Below the pieces are notes generated by a model. The model was not told the DNA's origin. It did no database searches and saw only the letters and a list, made by a program, of their open reading frames with translations. Positions 1 to 5,442 of a DNA stretch of 5,898 nucleotides are shown piece by piece; within the stretch, counting starts at the first letter, position 1, and the number at the start of each line of letters is the position of its first letter. This DNA comes from TMED14 sp041192685 (GTDB lineage Bacteria > Bacteroidota > Bacteroidia > Flavobacteriales > Schleiferiaceae). The stretch is taken from positions 1-5,898 of the forward strand of contig JBEEMM010000088.1 in NCBI GenBank assembly GCA_041192685.1, in the 5' to 3' direction. Both the position numbers and the translations under genes were made by a program.

Positions 1-1245
1 GATCGGCCCTGGCCTCGGGCAAGCCAGCGTTTTTTGCGCGGCGTTCAGGCATCGGTGATACCCGTCGATGTGCGCGCCTCGCTGTCTTGGCATTTTTACT
101 TTCTCGGATTTTTAGGCCCAATCGTGCGGACCCTTTTGCTGCCCATAGAGGCAATACGCCCGCGCTGGTTTTTTAGCATCGACCTGCGTCTGGCCAAGGC
201 AATGAAGCCCGATCCCAGTCAATCCGACGCGGAATTTGCCGACGCGGTTCGTCTGCGCCGCCGACAGCTCCGCCCCATAAAGCCAAGCAAAGCCCGGCGC
301 TGGAAGTCTAGGTTTTTTGCCCTTCGCAGTCTTGATCCACTGCCTGCAGCGGCATCGCCCCAAGTGATTAGTGCCGAGCTGAGAGCCCTGGATCCTGAGG
401 CCTTGTTGACCCAGCACCGGGATTTAAAGGTGTATCTCGCTCAGGGAAGGAGCATTCCCCAGGTTATTCAAGAGTTGGGTCGCCTTCGCGAAATCACCTT
501 TAGGGGGGTAGGCGAGGGGAGCGGCAAGGCCCGCGACCTCGACCGCTTTGACCCGGAATACCACCACCTAATCTTGTGGAATGAATCCGAGCAGGCCGTC
601 TGGGGCGCCTACCGCCTGGGTTTTGGACAGGAGCTCTATGCGCGCGGCGGAATCAATGCCTTCTACCTGAGCGGATTTTTTAAAATACGCCCTTCGGGCC
701 ACGCACTTTTTGCCCATACCCTCGAGATGAGCCGAGCCTTTGTAGTGCCTGAGGCTCAGCTCAAGCCAATGCCCCTCTATCTTTTATGGAAGGGTATTGT
801 GCACGTACTCCTGCGCCACCCCGGTCAGCTACGCTATGTGCTGGGCACTGTTTCGGTCTCCAATTCCTACGCTCGACACAGCCAAGCGGTAATGCTCGGA
901 TTCCTAAATCAGCACTTTAAAGACGAACGCTGGGCAGGTTCCATAAGGCCAAGAAAGAGGTTTCGCCTGAGGCTGCGCAAGCGCGACAGGGAGTTTATTG
1001 CACAAAGTGAACCCGCAGACATGCAGCGCTTTGATCGCCTAATTTCAGACATCGAGCCAGGGGGATTGCGCTTCCCCGTGCTCCTTAAAAAGTACGCTGG
1101 CCAGAATGCCAAGGTTATTGCCTTCAACCGAGATCCGGAGTTCAATACCGTCGACGCCCTGATGTACATGGACGTCAGTGACCTGCCTCAAGAAACCCTG
1201 AGGCCGGTGCTCGAGGAGTTCGAGGCCGCTCAGTCCCAGGTATAG
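1..1245 (+). CDS. Fused PlsC-type / GNAT (OlsB-like) acyltransferase, 5' end outside window
   Basis: The reading frame is open to the first base, so the gene is cut at its 5' end; the TTG at 34 is an internal leucine codon, not a start. 414 residues are visible, numbered here from base 1. Residues 1 to about 65 look like the tail of a lysophospholipid (PlsC-type) acyltransferase domain, with VIPV followed by a hydrophobic stretch and LLLPIEAI. After a basic linker (about 80-105) comes a hemolysin/OlsB-like GNAT N-acyltransferase domain, about 155-400. Recognisable pieces are LREITFRGVGEG, the basic-acidic DLDRFDPEYHHLILW, GAYRLG, EMSRAFV, LLWKGI, and near the end PVLLKKYAGQNAKVIAFNRD. Fused enzymes with this order, such as OlsF, N-acylate an amino acid and then O-acylate it at the membrane, giving ornithine-type lipids. 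The same fold pair also makes glycine lipids in Bacteroides, so the head group cannot be read from sequence. The catalytic HX4D of the PlsC half would lie upstream, off-window. Confidence 0.85.
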   Translation, partial: DRPWPRASQRFLRGVQASVIPVDVRASLSWHFYFLGFLGPIVRTLLLPIEAIRPRWFFSIDLRLAKAMKPDPSQSDAEFADAVRLRRRQLRPIKPSKARRWKSRFFALRSLDPLPAAASPQVISAELRALDPEALLTQHRDLKVYLAQGRSIPQVIQELGRLREITFRGVGEGSGKARDLDRFDPEYHHLILWNESEQAVWGAYRLGFGQELYARGGINAFYLSGFFKIRPSGHALFAHTLEMSRAFVVPEAQLKPMPLYLLWKGIVHVLLRHPGQLRYVLGTVSVSNSYARHSQAVMLGFLNQHFKDERWAGSIRPRKRFRLRLRKRDREFIAQSEPADMQRFDRLISDIEPGGLRFPVLLKKYAGQNAKVIAFNRDPEFNTVDALMYMDVSDLPQETLRPVLEEFEAAQSQV

Positions 1246-1892
1246 ATGGCGTACTGCGCTCCGAGGCGCAGCTGAAGAAGCAGGTCGCCTCCCTCTTGGT
1301 TGGGCCGCTCAAATCCCTCGAGTCGGTCGCCGGGCAGGGTCTGCAGGGCGCCCTCAATAAACCAGGACCAGTGATCGCTCATGCGATGCACGACTCCGAT
1401 TCCGCCTCCATAGGCAGGGCTAAAGTTGCTCCCCTCATGAAACTCGGTATCGCCCGGGTAGGGTACGGTGGTATTGTAGCTGGACTGGCTCACAATGCCC
1501 GAGATTTGACCAAACCAATAGGGGGCGGTGCCGTTGCGCTTCCAGTACCGGCCGTAGGGCATAGTGTAGTTTTGAATCCTAAGGCTGGGCTGCAGGTAGT
1601 TGGAACGCACGTCGATGCCACTGAATCCATTGACACCCTCGGTCGACAGCGCATAAACGCTCCCGTAGGCCATTCCAAGAGTGAGTTCCCAACGAGATTG
1701 AAACTGAAATCCAATGCTCGCAGCGGCATGACCGCGAACCTCACTGGCCGCAGCGGTAAAGGATGCGCCATTAAAATCGCCGGCATAGGTTGAGGTTCCG
1801 GTTCCGCCCCGAAGGTTAATGGCCTGAAAGGACCGTTGGGCGAAGGCTGAAGCGCCCAAAGACAGGGCAGCAATGAGGTAAAAGACACGCAT
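1230..1892 (-). CDS. Exported outer-membrane beta-barrel-like protein, 220 aa
   Basis: I do not recognise a named family with certainty. The ATG at 1892 is chosen because it starts a clean signal peptide: MRVF, a hydrophobic run to about residue 15, then AFA before Q19, a typical signal peptidase I site. The frame continues upstream to 2015, but that part would cross the terminator and promoter and precede the signal peptide. The mature part is rich in Gly, Ser, Tyr and Trp with alternating hydrophobic strands: GTSTYAGDF (32-40), SIGFQFQSRWELTLGMAYG (59-77), NYLQPSLRIQNYT (98-110), APYWFGQISGIV (123-134), PAYGGGIGVVHRMSDHWSWFIEGAL (split around 159-183) and LLLQLRLGAQYAIYTW (204-219). This pattern fits a small 8-stranded porin-like barrel of the kind annotated as outer-membrane beta-barrel or DUF6089-like proteins in Bacteroidota. 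It ends WD rather than on a terminal aromatic residue. It has its own promoter and converges on the acyltransferase gene, with a 16-nt tail overlap. Confidence 0.8.
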   Translation of the reverse strand: MRVFYLIAALSLGASAFAQRSFQAINLRGGTGTSTYAGDFNGASFTAAASEVRGHAAASIGFQFQSRWELTLGMAYGSVYALSTEGVNGFSGIDVRSNYLQPSLRIQNYTMPYGRYWKRNGTAPYWFGQISGIVSQSSYNTTVPYPGDTEFHEGSNFSPAYGGGIGVVHRMSDHWSWFIEGALQTLPGDRLEGFERPNQEGGDLLLQLRLGAQYAIYTWD

Positions 1893-1897
1893 GGGAG

Positions 1898-1930
1898 CGA
1901 AGATACGCGCCTCCTGTCGGAGCGGCAAAA
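1898..1930 (-). promoter_or_regulatory. Bacteroidota-type promoter for the beta-barrel gene
   Basis: On the minus strand, TTTTG (1930-1926) is followed after exactly 20 nt by TATCTTCG (1905-1898). This matches the phylum consensus TTG(N19-21)TAnnTTTG with one mismatch in the -7 box. Only five bases (1897-1893) separate the -7 box from the ATG at 1892. Since transcription usually starts about 5-7 nt after this box, the message should be leaderless or nearly so. The start position is inference. Confidence 0.7.
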
Positions 1931-1943
1931 TACCGAGGCGGCT

Positions 1944-1972
1944 AAAAAGACAAAACCCGGCGCAGGGCCGGG
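1944..1972 (-). terminator. Rho-independent terminator of the MORN-repeat gene
   Basis: Read on the minus strand, a perfect 6-bp GC stem CCCGGC / GCCGGG (1972-1967 with 1961-1956) encloses a 5-nt loop CCTGC. It is followed at once by the T-rich tract TTTTGTCTTTTT (1955-1944). The hairpin begins 27 nt after the stop codon of the gene ending at 2000. No long T tract follows the hairpin on the plus strand (only CTTT), so it works in one direction. It may also end read-through transcripts from the upstream operon, for which I see no separate terminator. Confidence 0.85.
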
Positions 1973-1999
1973 CTTTGCAAATAAAATAGAATGTTGACC

Positions 2000-2368
2000 C
2001 TACTGAGCCGCCCACAGCTGAGCGCTCACACGCCCGTTGGGACCATAAACCAACTCATAATGCTTGCTCTGGTCGGCTGAGGTAGTCAGCCAGGTGCCGA
2101 CCTTTTTGTCGTGAAAGTACTGACCCTGTATCAGTATCCTACCCGACTCGTGGTAGAACACAAAAATTCCGTGGCGCTCGCCATTATGGTAGTAGCCTCG
2201 TTCCTTAATCTGACCATTCGCATAGTATTTAGTGTACTCCGTGCGATCGCCGAATTCGGCAATAGTTACGCGTTCTTTACTACTGGGGTTGTTGTCGGGG
2301 CGCAGGTCCTGAGCTTGAAGAACCAAGCCGGATGTCAACAGCGCCACAGCTAGAAAAATCTGTTTCAT
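2000..2368 (-). CDS. Exported MORN-variant (YwqK-like) repeat protein, 122 aa
   Basis: A short exported protein. It begins MKQIFLAVALLTSGLVLQAQ, a signal peptide with a likely cut near residues 19-20, so it should reach the periplasm or beyond. The body carries MORN_2/YwqK-type repeats. Unit one, TKYYANGQIKERGYYHNG with the following ERHG, spans 46-67. Unit two spans 69-93 (FYHESGRILIQGQYF, then DKKVGTW). A degenerate third unit lies at about 105-117 (ELVYGPNGRVSAQ). These repeats fold into beta hairpins. In Bacillus a relative (YwqK) is the antitoxin-like partner of a toxin, but Bacteroidota have many stand-alone secreted copies of unknown role. No toxin gene is adjacent here, so an antitoxin role is not supported. 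The ATG at 2368 is preceded by a strong promoter and the gene is followed by an intrinsic terminator, so it is probably transcribed alone. Confidence 0.85.
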   Translation of the reverse strand: MKQIFLAVALLTSGLVLQAQDLRPDNNPSSKERVTIAEFGDRTEYTKYYANGQIKERGYYHNGERHGIFVFYHESGRILIQGQYFHDKKVGTWLTTSADQSKHYELVYGPNGRVSAQLWAAQ

Positions 2369-2396
2369 GGCGTCCGTATGTTAAGTTAATGTTATT

Positions 2397-2426
2397 CAAA
2401 GTTAACGCTAAATTAACATTGTGCAA
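2397..2426 (-). promoter_or_regulatory. Bacteroidota-type promoter for the MORN-repeat gene
   Basis: On the minus strand, TTG (2426-2424) is followed after 19 nt by TAACTTTG (2404-2397), an exact fit to the TTG(N19-21)TAnnTTTG consensus. The expected transcription start is near 2390, giving a leader of about 20 nt before the ATG at 2368. The -33 element lies inside the last codons of the upstream dehydrogenase gene, which ends at 2413. The surrounding sequence is markedly AT-rich compared with the rest of the window. Confidence 0.8.
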
Positions 2427-3330
2427 CATTAGCGACGCGATTTATTAAAATTTCTGCCATTTGGGCAAAGGCTTGGCTGCTCCACCCAGCTATATGCGGC
2501 GTAATCAGCACATTAGGATGGTTCATGAAATCATTCCAAAAATCGGGCAAGGCCGATAAACCCTCGAGATTACTCCGTTCAATGTCTAAAACGTCTAGTG
2601 CAAGGCCTCTGATGAGCCCCTCTTGCAGGGCTCGGTAGGCGTCGTCAAGAGGCATAATACTCCCGCGGCTGGTGTTGATTACCCAGGGGTTGCGCTGGCA
2701 TCGCTTCCAAAAATCATAGTCTGCATAGCCCTTGGTCTCGGCTGCCAAGGGCAGGTGAAAGCTTATGACGTCAGACTCGGCCTGAATCTTCTCGAGGCTC
2801 GACTCGCCCTCGAAGCCAGTTCGGTACTTGTCGTGGGCAAGCAGGCGGATTCCCATGCTTTGAAGAACTTCGGCAAATGCTGGCCCCGTATTGCCGTAGC
2901 CTACAATGCCAATGCATGCTCCCCGAAGCTCCCAGCCGGTGTTTTCGGCCCGCTTCCATTCACCTTCAATTACCTCTCGGTTCGACCAAGCAATGCGCCT
3001 AGTTAGCGATAGAAGCATGCCGAGAGCGTGCTCGGCAACGGCCCTAGCGTTGCCCTCGGGCGCACTCAGGCAGGCGATTCCTCGTGCGGACGCAGTAGCA
3101 CAATCAATGTGTTCCATTCCGCTACCAAAGCGGGCGATCCAGCGCAAGCGGGGTGCGCGGTCGAGAAAGTCCGCGTCTACCTTGATGCGTCCTCGGAGCA
3201 CCAGACCGGTGGCTTCGGCAAGGGGAAGGTCCGCACTAGGCAATGCATAGCAGCGTACTAAATCGTATCCTAGGCCAGCAAGACCTTCTTCGAGAAGGGG
3301 GTGGGTGGTGTCGACGAGCACAGCCCTCAT
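2413..3330 (-). CDS. D-isomer-specific 2-hydroxyacid dehydrogenase (NAD-dependent), 305 aa
   Basis: A cytosolic oxidoreductase that interconverts a 2-keto acid and a D-2-hydroxy acid with NAD(P)H; the substrate cannot be told from sequence. The N-terminal substrate domain (1 to about 95) includes IARFGSGMEHID (65-76), the motif near the active site. The Rossmann domain has GIVGYGNTG (141-149, GxGxxG) and an acidic residue D167 after the second strand, favouring NAD over NADP. The catalytic triad is complete: R222 in NTSRG, E251 in DVLDIE and H279 in TPHIAGWS. After E251 there is an extra acidic/aromatic segment (LEGLSALPDFWNDF) instead of the usual EP motif. This form is familiar from Bacteroidota paralogues related to phosphoglycerate dehydrogenase. 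The protein lacks the ACT domain of full-length SerA. Its ATG overlaps the mgtE stop codon as TAATG, so translation is probably coupled. The length is normal for the short-form family. Confidence 0.9.
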   Translation of the reverse strand: MRAVLVDTTHPLLEEGLAGLGYDLVRCYALPSADLPLAEATGLVLRGRIKVDADFLDRAPRLRWIARFGSGMEHIDCATASARGIACLSAPEGNARAVAEHALGMLLSLTRRIAWSNREVIEGEWKRAENTGWELRGACIGIVGYGNTGPAFAEVLQSMGIRLLAHDKYRTGFEGESSLEKIQAESDVISFHLPLAAETKGYADYDFWKRCQRNPWVINTSRGSIMPLDDAYRALQEGLIRGLALDVLDIERSNLEGLSALPDFWNDFMNHPNVLITPHIAGWSSQAFAQMAEILINRVANVAQC

Positions 3331-4676
3331 TACAGCAGGGCGTTGGCGATGGCAAAGTAAATACTGAGCCCAAGGATGTCGTTGGTTGTCGTTATAAAGG
3401 GACCCGTGGCCAATGCCGGATCAATACCATAGTGGTTCAAGGCCCAGGGAACGGCGGTTCCAAAAAGACTCGCAAAAATGATGACGCTCAAAAGCGAACT
3501 GCCGACCGCAACGGCAAACATGAGCCCGTGTCCGGCCGCCCAGGAGTAGGCCAAAATGGCGGTTGCGCAGAGCATTCCGTTGAGGAGCCCAACCCCGAGT
3601 TCCCGCGAAAGTCGCTGCAGCAGCGTGCCCGGGAGGCTGGAATTGGCAAGACCCTGAACCACGATGGCCGAGGACTGCACTCCGACGTTGCCGCCCATGG
3701 CACCAATTAGGGGCATAAAAAAAGCAAGCTGTGGAATCAGCGACAGTTCTCCCTCGTTCCGGCCCACGACGGTCGAGGTGAGGATTCCGCCGACTAGCCC
3801 TACCAGAAGCCAAGGCAATCGCGCTCGGGTCATGGCAAAGAGGCCGTCGTTTTGGTCCACGTCGTCCGAAAGACCCGACATGAGCTGGTAGTTGCTGTCG
3901 GCTTCTTCTTGCATGACATCCACGATGTCGTCAATCATGATGCGGCCTAGCAGGCGGCCCATATCGTCAACTACGGGCACCACAAAAAGGTCGTATTTGT
4001 TCATGATTCGAGCAACTTCGACTTCGTCGGTGGTTGAGGTCACGGCGCGAACCGAACGATCGTAAACCCCCGTGATGGGTGTTTTGGCTCCGGTGGTGAG
4101 TAGCTTTTTGAGCGAGAGCGATCCGAGAAGAATATCATGGTCGTCAATGACATAGACCGCGTGTACCACCTCGACCTCTTCGGCTTGGCGACGCATTTCG
4201 CGAACGCAGCGGCTCACGGTCCAATTTTCGTTCACCTTGACCATTTCAGTGGCCATTAGGGCTCCGGCCGTTCCTTCGGCGTGGGTAAGGAGGTCGGCAA
4301 GGTTCTTGGCATACTCAATGTCGCCAATATTTTGAAGGACTTCGCGCTTTTTTTCGTCCGACAGGTCGGCCATAAGGTCGGCGGCGTCGTCGGAATCGAT
4401 GTTTTCTAGAACGACCTCAGCGATTTCTTTGCCGGTAAAATTCTCTAGGATTTCGGACTGTACGTCGTCTTCAAAATAGACTAAAATATCCGTCCAGCGC
4501 TCTGCAGGCATGAGCTGAAGCACGGCAAGAACCTCAGCGATTTCGAGTTCTCCGGCTATTTCTGCTACGTCGGCTGAGTGCAGCCCGTCCAATAGGTCGA
4601 GCACCGCAGATTCCTGCCCTTGAGCGAGCAGGTTGCGCAGTTCAACGCGCAGTTCTTGGGTGTTGGTCGGAGTCAT
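3330..4676 (-). CDS. mgtE: Magnesium transporter MgtE, 448 aa
   Basis: An inner-membrane Mg2+ channel/transporter gated by cytosolic Mg2+. All family parts are present. The acidic helical N domain (about 8-128) contains repeated LxxLxxxDxAEI units. Tandem CBS domains span about 135-260 (GALMATEMVKV, VHAVYVIDDHDILLGSLSL, then FVVPVVDDMGRLLGRIMIDDI). A connecting helix is followed by a membrane domain (about 285-448) with five hydrophobic segments. Pore signatures are PLIGAMGGNVGVQSS (322-336) and GIDPALATGPFITTTNDILG (417-436), whose D433 matches the pore aspartate of the family. I chose the ATG at 4676; a GTG at 4715 in the same frame would add 13 residues that look unlike the family and would double the overlap with rsmA. 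With the ATG the length is typical (about 450). The gene overlaps the end of rsmA by 35 nt and the next gene's start by 1 nt, so it sits inside an operon. Confidence 0.95.
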   Translation of the reverse strand: MTPTNTQELRVELRNLLAQGQESAVLDLLDGLHSADVAEIAGELEIAEVLAVLQLMPAERWTDILVYFEDDVQSEILENFTGKEIAEVVLENIDSDDAADLMADLSDEKKREVLQNIGDIEYAKNLADLLTHAEGTAGALMATEMVKVNENWTVSRCVREMRRQAEEVEVVHAVYVIDDHDILLGSLSLKKLLTTGAKTPITGVYDRSVRAVTSTTDEVEVARIMNKYDLFVVPVVDDMGRLLGRIMIDDIVDVMQEEADSNYQLMSGLSDDVDQNDGLFAMTRARLPWLLVGLVGGILTSTVVGRNEGELSLIPQLAFFMPLIGAMGGNVGVQSSAIVVQGLANSSLPGTLLQRLSRELGVGLLNGMLCATAILAYSWAAGHGLMFAVAVGSSLLSVIIFASLFGTAVPWALNHYGIDPALATGPFITTTNDILGLSIYFAIANALL

Positions 4677-5439
4677 GGCGCAAGGCTTTGGCCAGTGCGA
4701 TGAATTGGTCGACACCTAGCTGCTCGGCCCGCAGGTTGGCCACCGATTCCAGCGCATCTGGCGAGCTAAAGGTAAGGCATTTAAGCGCGTTGCGCAGGGT
4801 TTTGCGCCGCTGACCAAAGCCAGTTTTAACCACTAAAGCAAGGTCGCGGTAGGGAACAGGAGGGTCTTTGGGCAAGCGCTCAAGCCGAATCACGGCTGAC
4901 TTAACCCGGGGCGGAGGGTCAAAGGCCTCAGGCTCCAAGGTAAAGAGGTACTCGCAGCGGTAGTAGGCTTGGGCAAGTACGCTGGTGATTCCGTAGTCCT
5001 TGTTTCCCGGTCCGCTGCAAATGCGCACGGCCACCTCTCGCTGAAACATGCCCACCATTTCGGGAATTCGGTCCCGGCGCTCCAGCATCCAAAAGAGAAT
5101 TTGGGTCGAAATATTATAGGGAAAGTTACCCACCAAAGCAAAGGGAGCCTCGAGCAGCTCAGGGGGTTCTTGCCAGCGAAGCAGGTCCGCTTGAAACAGA
5201 CGAGCACTGATTTGCGGAAACTTGCTCAGCAGCACGGGAATGCTCTCCCGGTCGAGTTCCACAGCATAGAGGGTGAGCGGACGCTCCATGAGGTATTGCG
5301 TCAGCACTCCGGTTCCGGGCCCCACTTCAAGGGCTTGGCTGCACTGATCCAGACTCAGGGCAAGGGCGGTGCGCTGCGCGGCTCCTAAATCCTTTAGAAA
5401 GTGTTGGCCAAGCTGTTTTTTAGCGCGAATTTCTGCCAC
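4642..5439 (-). CDS. rsmA: 16S rRNA (adenine1518-N6/adenine1519-N6)-dimethyltransferase RsmA/KsgA
   Basis: Transfers four methyl groups from S-adenosylmethionine to two adjacent adenines in helix 45 of 16S rRNA, a late check in 30S assembly; its loss gives kasugamycin resistance. Motifs in the 265 residues: RAKKQLGQHFL (5-15), SAM-binding LEVGPGTGVLT (37-47), acidic E61, D85 and catalytic NFPY (105-108; other phyla often have NLPY). Family signatures FDPPPRVKSAVIRL (173-186) and FGQRRKTLRNAL (208-219) follow. The start is a GTG at 5439. It is the only reasonable choice, because an in-frame TGA lies one codon upstream and the first conserved motif begins at residue 5. The stop codon of the upstream peptidase gene is that TGA, so the two genes share a frame and are separated by 3 nt. 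The last residues (HDSDQHPRTAR) form a short non-conserved tail encoded where the gene overlaps mgtE. Confidence 0.96.
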   Translation of the reverse strand: MAEIRAKKQLGQHFLKDLGAAQRTALALSLDQCSQALEVGPGTGVLTQYLMERPLTLYAVELDRESIPVLLSKFPQISARLFQADLLRWQEPPELLEAPFALVGNFPYNISTQILFWMLERRDRIPEMVGMFQREVAVRICSGPGNKDYGITSVLAQAYYRCEYLFTLEPEAFDPPPRVKSAVIRLERLPKDPPVPYRDLALVVKTGFGQRRKTLRNALKCLTFSSPDALESVANLRAEQLGVDQFIALAKALRHDSDQHPRTAR

Positions 5440-5442
5440 GGT

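Noticed and set aside
34..36. TTG as a possible start codon of the acyltransferase gene
   Set aside because: The frame is open to base 1 and position 34 falls inside the C-terminal part of the PlsC-like domain, so the true start is outside the window.
1254..1271. Hairpin CTGCGC / GCGCAG just after the acyltransferase stop, considered as a terminator
   Set aside because: The stem is perfect but no T tract follows on either strand, and the bases encode a conserved-looking final strand of the barrel gene.
1296..1793. Plus-strand open frame of 165 codons inside the barrel gene
   Set aside because: Its translation has low complexity and no signal peptide or domain, while the opposite strand encodes a protein with a signal peptide, barrel-like strands and a promoter.
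1910..1915. AGGAGG on the minus strand as the ribosome binding site of the barrel gene
   Set aside because: It is 17 nt from the ATG, too far, and lies between the -33 and -7 promoter boxes, so it is probably not transcribed.
1893..2015. Upstream extension of the barrel-gene frame, adding 41 residues
   Set aside because: It would precede the signal peptide and run through a terminator hairpin and a promoter; the ATG at 1892 is far better.
2000..2368. Toxin-antitoxin module based on the YwqK-like repeats
   Set aside because: The protein is exported and neither neighbour resembles a toxin, so the family name alone does not justify the call.
2623..3710. Several plus-strand open frames opposite the dehydrogenase and mgtE genes
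   Set aside because: They are shadows of well-supported minus-strand genes with complete catalytic or pore motifs; none shows recognisable domains.
4677..4715. GTG at 4715 as the start of mgtE
   Set aside because: The added 13 residues do not resemble the family and the ATG at 4676 gives the normal MgtE length; the longer form only increases the overlap with rsmA.
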